DNA of 64,000 nt from Corynebacterium minutissimum. GTDB lineage: Bacteria; Actinomycetota; Actinomycetes; Mycobacteriales; Mycobacteriaceae. The translations under genes were made by a program, and so were the position numbers. This document shows, piece by piece, positions 16,553-25,185 of this stretch; the stretch's first letter is position 1, and every line of letters begins with the position of its first letter. The stretch covers positions 1-64,000 of the forward strand of contig NZ_JSEF01000006.1 in the NCBI RefSeq assembly GCF_000805675.1, written 5' to 3'. The notes under the pieces are model-generated. The model was given only the letters and a program-made list of their open reading frames with translations, was not told the origin of the DNA and ran no database searches.

Positions 16553-16608
16553 GTTGCTTTAACACAGCAACGTAGCCGCAGGCACAAGCTTGTAGGGCGT
16601 TGTTGCTG
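16553..16608 (+). promoter_or_regulatory. Mutually exclusive hairpins in the rpsJ upstream region
   Basis: AGCAAC at 16566-16571 can pair with GTTGCT at 16553-16558 (7-nt loop) or, extended to CAGCAAC, with GTTGCTG at 16602-16608. The two cannot form together. The whole gap 16369-17030 (about 660 bases) carries no gene. It holds this element, a TTGACTTTGACT run at 16808-16819 that may be a -35 region, a short GC-rich hairpin after it, and the ribosome binding site of rpsJ. Confidence 0.35.
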
Positions 16609-17030
16609 GTAAAGCGAACATGACACCTTTGTTGTGGGGCTTGGATGAGTCGCACTCGAAGGTCATCTGATCGGGCTAGGTCCGCGTTTGAGCAGAGACA
16701 CCCCCGAGACGATGGACCGGAGAAGGAGCATGGCAAATAAACAGCGGCAGTATATGAATAAGACTTTGGTTGCAGATCTGTGATCGAACGCCCCAGTCTT
16801 CTTCCTATTGACTTTGACTACGGGTCTTGTACCCCGTCATGAGCACTGCACGGGCTGGGCATTTGCCTAGCGCTGTATCTCATGGTCGTCATGACAGTCA
16901 GACAACTGGCGTTGCGCCAAGGCTCCAAGCCCGGACAACGTTATAGAGAAATCGAGAAGCAATTTCCCACCGCTTCACGCCCCGGATAGGCCGGGAATGT
17001 GAAAGTGGGGAAGCGAGGAAGAGGATAAGC

Positions 17031-17336
17031 GTGGCGGGACAAAAGATCCGCATTCGGCTGAAGGCCTACGACCACGAGGCTATCGACGCTTCTGCAAAGA
17101 AGATCGTTGAGACCGTAACCCGTACGGGTGCTCGTGTTGTTGGTCCGGTGCCGCTCCCAACCGAGAAGAACGTATACGCCGTTATTCGTTCTCCGCACAA
17201 GTACAAGGACTCTCGCGAGCACTTCGAGATGCGCACTCACAAGCGCCTCATCGACATTCTCGACCCGACCCCGAAGACCGTTGACGCTCTTATGCGCATC
17301 GACCTTCCGGCAAGCGTCGACGTGAATATCCAGTAA
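17031..17336 (+). CDS. rpsJ: 30S ribosomal protein S10
   Basis: 101 residues from a GTG ([16 protein letters not shown]). Conserved regions [14 protein letters not shown] and [20 protein letters not shown] are complete. S10 is part of the 30S head and also a NusA/NusB-linked antitermination partner. It is the first gene of the S10 block, preceded by a long leader. Confidence 0.98.
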   Translation: MAGQKIRIRLKAYDHEAIDASAKKIVETVTRTGARVVGPVPLPTEKNVYAVIRSPHKYKDSREHFEMRTHKRLIDILDPTPKTVDALMRIDLPASVDVNIQ

Positions 17337-17371
17337 GCGATCGACACAACGTATTTGGTGGAGAACTAATT

Positions 17372-18028
17372 ATGAGTGAAAACGAGATCAAGGGCATTCT
17401 GGGCACCAAGCTCGGCATGACCCAGGTCTTCGACGAGGAGAACCGCGTTGTGCCGGTCACCGTCGTCGAGGCTGGGCCGTGCGTGGTTACCCAGATCCGC
17501 ACGAAAGAAACCGATGGCTACGACGCCATCCAGATTGCCTTCGGTGAGAAGGACCCGCGCAAGGCCAACAAGCCGGCCGCTGGTCACTTCAAGAAGGCTG
17601 GCGTGACCCCGCGCCGCCACGTGGCTGAAATCCCCATGGATGACACCTCTGCATACGAGGTGGGCCAGGAGGTCAAGGTGGATATCTTCGAGGGCGTGAC
17701 CTTCGTTGACGTCACCGGCACCACCAAGGGCCACGGCTACGCCGGCGCCATGAAGCGCCACGGCTTCGCAGGCCAGGGCGCTGCCCATGGTAACCAGGCT
17801 GCTCACCGCCGCGTCGGCGGTATCGGCGGCGCTTCGTTCCCGGGCCGCGTCTTCAAGGGTAAGCGCATGGCTGGCCGCATGGGCCAGGACCGCGTGACCA
17901 CCCAGAACCTGAAGATTCAGAAGATTGATGCCGAGTCCAACCTGCTGCTCATCAAGGGCGCTGTCCCTGGTGCGCGCGGTGGCCTCGTCACCGTTAAGAC
18001 CGCAGTGAAGGGCGGTGCACACGCATGA
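17372..18028 (+). CDS. rplC: 50S ribosomal protein L3
   Basis: 218 residues, starting [20 protein letters not shown]. The central loop that reaches the peptidyl transferase centre ([22 protein letters not shown]) is present. The stop overlaps the rplD start as ATGA, so the two are coupled. Confidence 0.98.
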   Translation: MSENEIKGILGTKLGMTQVFDEENRVVPVTVVEAGPCVVTQIRTKETDGYDAIQIAFGEKDPRKANKPAAGHFKKAGVTPRRHVAEIPMDDTSAYEVGQEVKVDIFEGVTFVDVTGTTKGHGYAGAMKRHGFAGQGAAHGNQAAHRRVGGIGGASFPGRVFKGKRMAGRMGQDRVTTQNLKIQKIDAESNLLLIKGAVPGARGGLVTVKTAVKGGAHA

Positions 18029-18687
18029 GCAACCTCAAGCTAGACGTCCAGACCGCTGACGGTAAGACCAACGGCTCTGTTGAGCTGCCGGCCGAGCTCT
18101 TTGACACCGAAGCATCCATCGCTTTGATGCACCAGGTTGTCAACGCTCAGCTCGCTGCTGCTCGCCAGGGCACCCACAAGACCAAGACTCGCGGCGAGGT
18201 TCGCGGCGGCGGCCGTAAGCCGTTCCGCCAGAAGGGCACCGGTCGCGCCCGCCAGGGCTCCATCCGTGCACCGCACTACACCGGCGGTGGCACCGTGCAT
18301 GGCCCGGTTCCGCGCGACTACTCCCAGCGCACCCCGAAGCGCATGATCAAGGCTGCTCTCTACGGTGCACTGTCTGACCGTGCACGCAACGAGCGCATCC
18401 ACGTCATCGAGGAGCTCGTCCCGGGTCAGACCCCGTCCACCAAGCAGGCCAAGGCCTTCATCGAGCGCCTCACCGACCGCAAGAACGTTCTTCTGGTCAT
18501 CGGCCGCGAGGACATTAATGCTCGCCGCAGCGCCAACAACCTGCCGAACGTCCAGATCTTGGACGCCGGCCAGCTGAACACCTACGACGTCCTCTACTCG
18601 GACGACGTTGTGTTCTCCGTTGAGGCTCTGCACACCTTCGTCGAGCGCGCCACCGGCGCCGCCGAGGAAGCTAAGGAGGAGAAGTAA
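18025..18687 (+). CDS. rplD: 50S ribosomal protein L4
   Basis: 220 residues. The extended exit-tunnel loop is intact ([19 protein letters not shown]). A short acidic Glu/Lys tail (AAEEAKEEK) ends the protein. In enterobacteria L4 represses its own operon; the structured leader before rpsJ could serve the same purpose here, which is untested inference. It overlaps rplW by one base (TAATG). Confidence 0.98.
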   Translation: MSNLKLDVQTADGKTNGSVELPAELFDTEASIALMHQVVNAQLAAARQGTHKTKTRGEVRGGGRKPFRQKGTGRARQGSIRAPHYTGGGTVHGPVPRDYSQRTPKRMIKAALYGALSDRARNERIHVIEELVPGQTPSTKQAKAFIERLTDRKNVLLVIGREDINARRSANNLPNVQILDAGQLNTYDVLYSDDVVFSVEALHTFVERATGAAEEAKEEK

Positions 18688-18992
18688 TGGCTAAGCTCGC
18701 TAACCCGCGCGACGTCATCATCGCACCGGTTGTGTCCGAGAAGTCCTACGGCCTGATGGAGCAGAACGTCTACACGTTCTACGTCTCCACGGACTCCAAC
18801 AAGACCCAGATTAAAGATGCCGTTGAGCAGATCTTCGGCGTGAAGGTTGCTTCCGTCAACACCGTCAACCGTGCAGGTAAGCGCAAGCGCACCCGCACCG
18901 GCTACGGTCAGCGTAAGTCCACCAAGCGCGCCTACGTGACGCTCCGTGAAGGCAGCGACTCCATCGACGTCTTCGGCGGTTCTGCTAGCTAG
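18687..18992 (+). CDS. rplW: 50S ribosomal protein L23
   Basis: 101 residues, [21 protein letters not shown], with the conserved [27 protein letters not shown] loop region. L23 surrounds the exit tunnel and docks trigger factor and SRP. It is coupled to rplD and followed by a 39-base gap before rplB. Confidence 0.98.
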   Translation: MAKLANPRDVIIAPVVSEKSYGLMEQNVYTFYVSTDSNKTQIKDAVEQIFGVKVASVNTVNRAGKRKRTRTGYGQRKSTKRAYVTLREGSDSIDVFGGSAS

Positions 18993-19031
18993 CAGAACGG
19001 CTTAAAGAGCCGATAAGGAAAAGGAAGAATT

Positions 19032-19868
19032 ATGGCTATTCGTAAGTACAAGCCGACAACTCCGGGTCGCCGCGCATCCTCCGTGTCTCAGTTCGAGGAA
19101 ATCACTCGTTCCACTCCGGAGAAGTCCCTGCTGCGCCCGCTGAGCAAGACTGGTGGTCGTAACAACTACGGCCGCATCACCACCCGCCACATCGGCGGTG
19201 GCCACAAGCGTCGTTACCGTCTCATCGACTTCCGTCGTACCGACAAGGACGGCATCCCTGCAAAGGTCGCTCACATCGAGTACGACCCGAACCGTACCGC
19301 TAACATCGCCCTGCTGCACTACGCAGATGGCGAGAAGCGCTACATCATCGCCCCGAAGGGCCTGAAGCAGGGCACCGTCGTCGAGTCCGGCCCGAACGCA
19401 GATATCAAGGTTGGTAACAACCTGCCGCTGCGCAACATCCCGACCGGTACCACCATCCACGCTGTGGAGCTCAAGCCGGGCGCTGGCGCTAAGCTGGCTC
19501 GCTCCGCTGGTGCCTCCATCCAGCTGCTGGGTAAGGAAGGCAAGTACGCCATCCTGCGTATGCCGTCCTCCGAGATCCGTCGCGTCGACATTCGTTGCCG
19601 CGCCACCGTCGGTGAGGTTGGCAATGCCGAGCAGATGAACATCCGCTGGGGCAAGGCCGGCCGCATGCGCTGGAAGGGCGTCCGCCCGACTGTCCGCGGT
19701 GTCGTTATGAACCCGGTCGACCACCCGCACGGTGGTGGTGAGGGTAAGACCTCGGGTGGTCGCCACCCGGTGTCGCCGTGGGGCCACAAGGAAGGCCGCA
19801 CCCGCAACCCGAACCGTTACTCGAACAACATGATCGTGCGCCGTCGTCGCCCGAACAAGAAGCGCTAA
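19032..19868 (+). CDS. rplB: 50S ribosomal protein L2
   Basis: 278 residues starting [14 protein letters not shown]. The peptidyl-transferase-proximal segment with [16 protein letters not shown], including the functionally important His, is intact. RBS GGAAAAGGAAG precedes the ATG. L2 is a core 23S rRNA binder. Confidence 0.99.
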   Translation: MAIRKYKPTTPGRRASSVSQFEEITRSTPEKSLLRPLSKTGGRNNYGRITTRHIGGGHKRRYRLIDFRRTDKDGIPAKVAHIEYDPNRTANIALLHYADGEKRYIIAPKGLKQGTVVESGPNADIKVGNNLPLRNIPTGTTIHAVELKPGAGAKLARSAGASIQLLGKEGKYAILRMPSSEIRRVDIRCRATVGEVGNAEQMNIRWGKAGRMRWKGVRPTVRGVVMNPVDHPHGGGEGKTSGGRHPVSPWGHKEGRTRNPNRYSNNMIVRRRRPNKKR

Positions 19869-19881
19869 GAGGAGGTAAACA

Positions 19882-20160
19882 ATGCCACGCAGCCTGAAGA
19901 AGGGCCCGTTCGTCGATGAGCACCTCCTCAACAAGGTAGATGCTCAGAACGAGGCCGGCACCAAGCAGGTCATCAAGACCTGGTCTCGCCGCTCCACCAT
20001 CCTGCCCGACTTCATCGGTCACACCTTCGCCGTCCACGACGGCCGCAAGCATGTGCCGGTGTTCGTCGAGGACTCCATGGTTGGTCACAAGCTCGGCGAG
20101 TTCGCACCCACCAAGACCTTTAAGGGTCACGTCAAGGACGACAAGAAGGGACGTCGATAA
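19882..20160 (+). CDS. rpsS: 30S ribosomal protein S19
   Basis: 92 residues, [16 protein letters not shown], with the conserved [21 protein letters not shown] and [15 protein letters not shown] strong AGAGGAGG lies ahead of the start. S19 sits at the 30S head next to the A-site finger. Confidence 0.99.
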   Translation: MPRSLKKGPFVDEHLLNKVDAQNEAGTKQVIKTWSRRSTILPDFIGHTFAVHDGRKHVPVFVEDSMVGHKLGEFAPTKTFKGHVKDDKKGRR

Positions 20161-20163
20161 GCG

Positions 20164-20526
20164 ATGAGTGACACCATCACCTCCGCATCCGCAACGGCTC
20201 GCTACGTCCGCGTTACCCCGATGAAGGCACGCCGCGTCATCGACCTGGTTCGCGGAAAGTCCGTATCCGAGGCACTTGCAATCCTGAAGTACGCTCCGCA
20301 GGGCGCCGCTAAGCCGGTTGCCAAGGTGGTTGCTTCCGCAGCTGCCAACGCTGAGAACAACTTCGGCCTGGATCCGCGCACCCTGGTCATCTCCGAGGCC
20401 TACGCCAACGAGGGTCCGACCATGCGTCGTTTCCAGCCGCGCGCACAGGGCCGCGCATTCATGATTCGTAAGCGCACCAGCCACATCACCGTGGTTGTCG
20501 AGAGCCAGAAGGAAGGGGCCAAGTAA
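20164..20526 (+). CDS. rplV: 50S ribosomal protein L22
   Basis: 120 residues. The tunnel-lining beta hairpin ([20 protein letters not shown]) is conserved, with no insertion or deletion of the kind associated with macrolide resistance visible by eye. Its TAA overlaps the ATG of rpsC by one base. Confidence 0.98.
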   Translation: MSDTITSASATARYVRVTPMKARRVIDLVRGKSVSEALAILKYAPQGAAKPVAKVVASAAANAENNFGLDPRTLVISEAYANEGPTMRRFQPRAQGRAFMIRKRTSHITVVVESQKEGAK

Positions 20527-21272
20527 TGGGCCAGAAGATCCATCCTCACGGCCTACGTTTGGGCATCACTTCCGACTGGAAGACCCACTGGTACGCCGAT
20601 AAGGACTACGCTAACTACGTAGCCGAAGACATCAAGATCCGCCAGTACCTGGAGAAGGGCCTCGACCGCGCCGGCATTGCCGACGTCGTCATCGAGCGCA
20701 CCCGCGACCGCGTCCGCGTCGACATTCACACCGCCCGCCCGGGCATCGTGATTGGCCGCCGCGGTGCTGAGGCTGACCGCATCCGCCGCGAGCTTGAGAA
20801 GCTCACCGGCAAGATGGTTGCCCTCAACATCCTCGAGGTCAAGCAGGTTGACGCTAACGCAACCCTGGTTGCTCAGTCCATCGCGGAGCAGCTGGTCAAC
20901 CGTGTCGCATTCCGTCGTGCAATGCGTAAGGCTATCCAGTCCGCTATGCGCCAGCCACAGGTTAAGGGCATCAAGATCCTGCTGTCCGGCCGCCTGGGCG
21001 GTGCAGAAATGTCCCGCGTTGAGCGCTACCACGAGGGTCGCGTTCCGCTGCACACTCTTCGCGCCGAAATTGACTACGGCACCGCAGAGGCCCACACCAC
21101 CTTCGGCCGCATCGGCATCAAGGTGTGGATCTACAAGGGTGACGTCGTCGGTGGCGTGCGCGAGTCCGAACTGAACGCTCCGGCGCAGGGCCGTGGCCGC
21201 GGTGACCGTAATGGTCGCTCGCGCCGTGGTGGCCAGCGTCGTCAGCGCGCACAGCAGAAGCAGGAGGGCTAA
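20526..21272 (+). CDS. rpsC: 30S ribosomal protein S3
   Basis: 248 residues. The KH domain ([19 protein letters not shown]) and the mRNA-entry basic region are present. The C-terminal 31 residues form an Arg/Gly/Gln-rich tail ([18 protein letters not shown]), typical of actinobacterial S3. Confidence 0.98.
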   Translation: MGQKIHPHGLRLGITSDWKTHWYADKDYANYVAEDIKIRQYLEKGLDRAGIADVVIERTRDRVRVDIHTARPGIVIGRRGAEADRIRRELEKLTGKMVALNILEVKQVDANATLVAQSIAEQLVNRVAFRRAMRKAIQSAMRQPQVKGIKILLSGRLGGAEMSRVERYHEGRVPLHTLRAEIDYGTAEAHTTFGRIGIKVWIYKGDVVGGVRESELNAPAQGRGRGDRNGRSRRGGQRRQRAQQKQEG

Positions 21273-21275
21273 TCC

Positions 21276-21692
21276 ATGCTGATTCCTAAGCGCGTCAAGT
21301 ACCGTCGTCAGCACCGCCCGAGCCGCTCGGGTGTGTCCAAGGGCGGTAACCGCATCAACTTCGGTGACTACGCCATCCAGGCTCTTGAGCCGGCGTACAT
21401 CACCAACCGTCAGATTGAGGCCGCACGTATTGCCATCAACCGCCACGTCAAGCGTGGCGGCAAGGTCTGGATTAACATCTTCCCGGACCGCCCGCTGACC
21501 CAGAAGCCGCTCGGCGTTCGTATGGGTTCCGGTAAGGGCCCGGTGGAGAAGTGGGTTGCCAACGTTAAGCCGGGTCGCGTCCTCTTCGAGATGACCTACC
21601 CGAACGAGGAAACCGCCATCGAGGCACTGCGCCGCGCTGGTCAGAAGCTTCCGTGCAAGGTCCGCATCATCAAGAAGGAGGACCAGTTCTAA
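21276..21692 (+). CDS. rplP: 50S ribosomal protein L16
   Basis: 138 residues, [15 protein letters not shown], with the conserved [21 protein letters not shown] loop and Arg that contacts tRNA at the peptidyl transferase centre. The stop overlaps the rpmC ATG by one base. Confidence 0.98.
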   Translation: MLIPKRVKYRRQHRPSRSGVSKGGNRINFGDYAIQALEPAYITNRQIEAARIAINRHVKRGGKVWINIFPDRPLTQKPLGVRMGSGKGPVEKWVANVKPGRVLFEMTYPNEETAIEALRRAGQKLPCKVRIIKKEDQF

Positions 21693-21922
21693 TGGCTACC
21701 GGTACCCCCGCCCACGAGTTCCGTGAGCTCGACAACGCTGAGCTGGAGACCCGCCTGAAGGACGCGAAGGAAGAGCTCTTCAACCTTCGTTTCCAGAAGG
21801 CCACCGGCCAGCTGACCAACAACCGCCGCATCGGCACGGTTAAGCGCGACATCGCCCGCATCTACACCGTTCTGCGCGAGCGCGAGCTGGGCCTGTCCGT
21901 TGCTCCGGGAGCTGAGGCTTAA
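21692..21922 (+). CDS. rpmC: 50S ribosomal protein L29
   Basis: 76 residues from the ATG that overlaps the rplP stop; the frame is open further upstream to 21653 inside rplP, but [14 protein letters not shown] is the expected start. Two helices with the [28 protein letters not shown] core are present. L29 lies at the tunnel exit. Confidence 0.97.
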   Translation: MATGTPAHEFRELDNAELETRLKDAKEELFNLRFQKATGQLTNNRRIGTVKRDIARIYTVLRERELGLSVAPGAEA

Positions 21923-21924
21923 TC

Positions 21925-22206
21925 ATGAGTGAGGCAAACGTGAACACTAAGAAGGAAAAGGGCGCTCGCAAGACCCGCACCGGCATCGTTGTCTCCGACA
22001 AGATGGACAAGACCATCGTTGTCGAGCTCGAGGACCGCAAGCAGCACGCCCTTTACGGCAAGATTATGCGCACTAACAAGAAGGTTAAGGCGCACGACGA
22101 AGAGAACACCGCCGGCATTGGCGACCGCGTTCTCATCTCCGAGACTCGCCCGCTGTCCAAGGACAAGCACTTCCGTCTCGTCGAAATCGTGGAGAAGGCT
22201 AAGTAA
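21925..22206 (+). CDS. rpsQ: 30S ribosomal protein S17
   Basis: 93 residues; a 15-residue charged N-terminal extension precedes the OB-fold ([40 protein letters not shown]). It is the last gene of this S10-block transcript: a strong terminator follows after 25 bases, instead of the usual continuation into rplN. Confidence 0.97.
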   Translation: MSEANVNTKKEKGARKTRTGIVVSDKMDKTIVVELEDRKQHALYGKIMRTNKKVKAHDEENTAGIGDRVLISETRPLSKDKHFRLVEIVEKAK

Positions 22207-22231
22207 ACCCTAGCCCGCCCTACGATGCACG

Positions 22232-22263
22232 AACCCCGGCACCCCATACGGTGCCGGGGTTTT
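22232..22263 (+). terminator. Terminator after rpsQ
   Basis: AACCCCGGCACC at 22232-22243 pairs over 12 bases with GGTGCCGGGGTT at 22250-22261, followed by TTTT. It splits the S10/spc supercluster here. Confidence 0.92.
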
Positions 22264-22303
22264 GCGATCCCACACGCGGTGCCATTGTGGTAACGCTTGA
22301 ACT

Positions 22304-22438
22304 ATGTCAAACAACCCGTCGATTTCCGAAGAACAAGCAAAACGCCTAATGCTACGGGCTAGAGAGTACGTAGCTCGTCATTTCGTAGATATCTCTTATC
22401 ACCGTTCCGAGTTACTAAAGCGCCTCAAGGATGCTTAA
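22304..22438 (+). CDS. Possible 44-residue small protein
   Basis: An ATG frame of 45 codons ends in TAA at 22436-22438. The product starts MSNNPSISEEQAKRLMLRAR and ends RSELLKRLKDA. It is helical, basic and without membrane segment. The base composition is clearly more AT-rich than in neighbouring genes and codon choice is mixed. No clear ribosome binding site is seen; TAACGC followed by a 7-base gap to the ATG could be the -10 of a leaderless mRNA. It is not recognised, and could be a short hypothetical gene or chance. Confidence 0.4.
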   Translation: MSNNPSISEEQAKRLMLRAREYVARHFVDISYHRSELLKRLKDA

Positions 22439-22462
22439 GAGATAGCGGGCGTCGGTCCGGTA

Positions 22463-22846
22463 TTAGCGCTTGATGCACGCGATGGCGATGCAGAACGCAT
22501 TGAGCACCGTGCTCATCCCCAGCAGGAAGGTGCCCACGCGGTACTCGGTGCCCAACGGTTTGTCGAAGGTGTTGTAAATCATCATCCACAGCACCCAGCC
22601 CGCGATGACTGCCACGGCCGCCAGTACTGACAACACTCGCAGGCCACGGGTGGGGCGTTGGGCGGGGGAGAAGGCATGGCGGGAGGAATCCACCAGCATA
22701 AGCACCGCCAGAATCACTGCGGCTCCTGCGGATATCGGAATGCTCAGTAGCGCTCGCGTGCCGGCGACGACGGGCAGAACGAAGGCCACCGTGGACAAGA
22801 GAAGAAGCACGCCATGCAGAATGGCCGCGCGCTGTGTGTAAGTCAT
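22463..22846 (-). CDS. Four-TM membrane protein, unknown function
   Basis: 127 residues from the ATG at 22846, which overlaps the end of the sugar kinase gene as ATGA; a longer frame inside the kinase gene is not credible. Four hydrophobic segments are seen, at about residues 7-25, 30-46, 65-83 and 98-122. No family was recognised. Coupling to the PfkB kinase suggests a link to the sucrose cluster, but no transport motif is visible. Confidence 0.7.
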   Translation of the reverse strand: MTYTQRAAILHGVLLLLSTVAFVLPVVAGTRALLSIPISAGAAVILAVLMLVDSSRHAFSPAQRPTRGLRVLSVLAAVAVIAGWVLWMMIYNTFDKPLGTEYRVGTFLLGMSTVLNAFCIAIACIKR

Positions 22847-23736
22847 AGCCGCTCCTCCACCTCGGCCCGGGAAGGCGGCTGCGCGCCGGTGCGCGAAACC
22901 GTAATCGCTGCCGCCGTGGCCGCGAAGTGCAGAATCTCTCGCCACTCTTCAGCGTTAAGAGCAGTAAGCTCTGAGGCACCGAGCTTTCGCTCAGCAAGCA
23001 AGGAGAGCAAAGACGCCATCACGGTGTCACCTGCGCCGATAGTGTCGGCCACCTCCACCGCAACCGGCGGAACCGTAACCGAAACCGACGCCGTGCGCAC
23101 ACTCAACCCCTCCCCGCCGCGAGTGGTCACCACAACCGGAACCTGCTCCAGCGCCTCAGCCCCAAGGAAATCGACCTCTTCTTCACTAAGCTTCAGCAAC
23201 GTGACATGGGGCAGCAACGACAGCAAAAATTCGCGGTGCGATTCCGTGGCGAAGAAAGGACGGATATTCGGATCCAACGCCACCATGGTGCCCTGGGCCG
23301 CCAAGTCTTTAAGTAGTGCTGCATAACGTGAAGCGCCCGGCTCGAGGGCTAGGGAGACGGTGCCGAAGCAGGCCCAGGGGACGTCGGCAAGCACAGGCTC
23401 CACGAAACGGTCCGCCGTGCCTTCCGTATAGAAGGAGTAGGTGGCCGAGCCGTCGTCCCCAATGTTGCACACCGCCAGCGTGGTGGGCTCAGGTCCGCGC
23501 TGCACCAGCGACGTGTCTACGCCCTCCTCAGCAAGTCGGTCCACCAACGCGCAGCCATACGCGTCCGTGGACAAACGCGAGTGGAATCCCACGTGAGCGC
23601 CCAAACGCCCGGCCGCCACTGCCACGTTGAAGGGGCCGCCGCCCAGCGCCGGTGTCAAGTCCGCCAGCCGGCCGCGGCCGCGCGGAACGAGGTCAACGAG
23701 CCCTTCGCCACACACCATAATGTCCATGGAGGCCAT
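22843..23736 (-). CDS. scrK: PfkB-family carbohydrate kinase, probable fructokinase
   Basis: 297 residues (or 294 or 291 from the in-frame ATGs at 23727 and 23718; the last gives the family-like start MVCGEGLVDLVP). The N-terminal PfkB signature region (GGGPFNVAVAAGRLG) and the C-terminal DTIGAGDTVMASLL, with catalytic Asp, are present. Beside sucrose-6-phosphate hydrolase and a sucrose-type PTS, phosphorylation of the released fructose is the likely role. Its start lies only 13 bases from that of scrB on the other strand, so leaderless or very short-leader initiation is likely. Confidence 0.8.
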   Translation of the reverse strand: MASMDIMVCGEGLVDLVPRGRGRLADLTPALGGGPFNVAVAAGRLGAHVGFHSRLSTDAYGCALVDRLAEEGVDTSLVQRGPEPTTLAVCNIGDDGSATYSFYTEGTADRFVEPVLADVPWACFGTVSLALEPGASRYAALLKDLAAQGTMVALDPNIRPFFATESHREFLLSLLPHVTLLKLSEEEVDFLGAEALEQVPVVVTTRGGEGLSVRTASVSVTVPPVAVEVADTIGAGDTVMASLLSLLAERKLGASELTALNAEEWREILHFAATAAAITVSRTGAQPPSRAEVEERL

Positions 23737-23749
23737 AGTATCGGGGGAT
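23735..23749. promoter_or_regulatory. Shared divergent start region of scrK and scrB
   Basis: Only 13 bases (23737-23749) separate the two outermost start codons. The near-palindromic ATAGTAT at 23735-23741 reads TAGTAT on plus and ATACTA on minus and may give -10 elements in both directions; GGGGGA just before the scrB ATG may act as ribosome binding site. Confidence 0.4.
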
Positions 23750-25075
23750 ATGAACTACCGTCCGCATTTTCACCTCTCTCCGCCCACTGGCCGCCTTAAT
23801 GACCCGAACGGGATCTTCCTCGACGGCGAAACGCTGCACGTTTATTACCAGCACGATCCGTGCTTCCCCCACGCACCAAAGCAGACGGGCTGGGGCCATG
23901 CGGCGGCGTCTGTGAATAAGGCGCAGCCGTGGCGGCACTACCCGGACGCGCTGTATCCCGTGCGCGAGCACGACGCCCACGGCTGCTATTCCGGCGGCGC
24001 GGTGGTGGATGGTGATGACGTGTGGCTGTTTTATACGGGAAACCTCAAGCGTGATGGGGCTCGTATTCCGTCTCAGAACCGCGTCCGCGCGGTCGATGCT
24101 TCTGGCCCTGAAGGTGGTTTCTATGAGCACGACGAAACGAATCCCCTCATCGATGAGCCCGCGGAGGGTTTTACTGGTCACTACCGCGACCCGCAGATTA
24201 CCCGCGACGGTGCAGGCTGGCGCATGGTGCTCGGCGCGCAGGCAGCGGATGAAACCGGCCACGTTGTGCTGTATCGCTCCGCGGACTTGGCGGAGTGGTC
24301 CTTCCAGGGCGCACTCACTTTTGACACCTCGAGCGCTGAGCCCGGTCTGAGCCCTGACCTGGTGCCGGGCGGCTACATGTGGGAGTGTCCCAACCTGGTG
24401 ACGCTGCGCGACCGCGCGACGGGGCAGGACAAGGATGTTCTGGTCATCTGTCCGCAGGGTTTCGAGCCTGTGCTTGGCGACGTCTCCACGCACTACACTT
24501 CCTCCGACCAGTGCGGCTACCTCGTGGGGCGCCTGGAGGGCACAGTCTTCCACGTCGAACGTGGTTTCAGCGAGCTGGATTATGGTCACCAGTTTTATGC
24601 GCCACAGCTAGTAGAGCGCGACGGGGAGGCCATCATGCTGGGGTGGATGGGCCTGCCCGCGCAGGATGAAACCCCAACGGTTAAACAGGGCTGGGTGCAC
24701 ACGTTAACGCTGCCGCGCCGCGTGTGGCTTGAGGATGGTTGGCTGCGCCAGGCCTCAATGTGGGACCTTACGTCTGCGCCGTCGGAGGTGGCCCGCGAGG
24801 GCTTCGGTTCGGTGGCCACACTGACTGTAGGCGAGGGCACGTACGCGCTGGTCGATTCTTCCGGAGCCGAAGCCTTCCGGGTTACCTATGGCGGGGGAGT
24901 GCTGCGCCTTACCTTAGGTGACGATGAACGGGTGGTGTCCTGCCCGGCCGGTTCACTCGAGCTCATCGCGGATGGTTGTGCGGTGGAGGTCTTTGCAGGG
25001 GATGGTCGGATTGCGGGGGCGTCGGCAGTCTTTGGCACCCGCGATGCCCGCTGGCGGGGATGGGAAGTCCGGTAG
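23750..25075 (+). CDS. scrB: Sucrose-6-phosphate hydrolase, GH32
   Basis: 441 residues from the ATG at 23750; the frame is open upstream inside scrK, but MNYRPHFHLSPPTGRLNDPNG is the GH32 N-terminus. The three GH32 acidic motifs are present: NDPNG with the nucleophile Asp at about residue 17, RDP in HYRDPQITRD, and EC in MWECPNL, the acid/base Glu. No signal peptide is seen, so it is cytoplasmic and should cleave sucrose-6-phosphate delivered by the adjacent PTS. A beta-sandwich C-terminal domain follows. Confidence 0.9.
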   Translation: MNYRPHFHLSPPTGRLNDPNGIFLDGETLHVYYQHDPCFPHAPKQTGWGHAAASVNKAQPWRHYPDALYPVREHDAHGCYSGGAVVDGDDVWLFYTGNLKRDGARIPSQNRVRAVDASGPEGGFYEHDETNPLIDEPAEGFTGHYRDPQITRDGAGWRMVLGAQAADETGHVVLYRSADLAEWSFQGALTFDTSSAEPGLSPDLVPGGYMWECPNLVTLRDRATGQDKDVLVICPQGFEPVLGDVSTHYTSSDQCGYLVGRLEGTVFHVERGFSELDYGHQFYAPQLVERDGEAIMLGWMGLPAQDETPTVKQGWVHTLTLPRRVWLEDGWLRQASMWDLTSAPSEVAREGFGSVATLTVGEGTYALVDSSGAEAFRVTYGGGVLRLTLGDDERVVSCPAGSLELIADGCAVEVFAGDGRIAGASAVFGTRDARWRGWEVR

Positions 25076-25108
25076 GGCGTGAAGTTTCCTACATTTATGT
25101 CCGAATTG

Positions 25109-25138
25109 TTGGCTTTGTGTGGGTGTGTCGGGTCTAAT
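25109..25138 (+). promoter_or_regulatory. Predicted promoter of ptsS
   Basis: TTGGCT at 25109-25114, an 18-base spacer and TCTAAT at 25133-25138 lie about 48 bases before the ptsS ATG, which is preceded by GAGGAGG. Confidence 0.5.
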
Positions 25139-25185
25139 GGGGTGTGACGCTATTTAGTTCATCTCACTCGAGGAGGCACGGCGAC

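Noticed and set aside
23627..23749. Longer start for scrB inside scrK
   Set aside because: The added part is an Arg/Pro/Ser-rich shadow of scrK; GH32 proteins begin close to the NDPNG motif.
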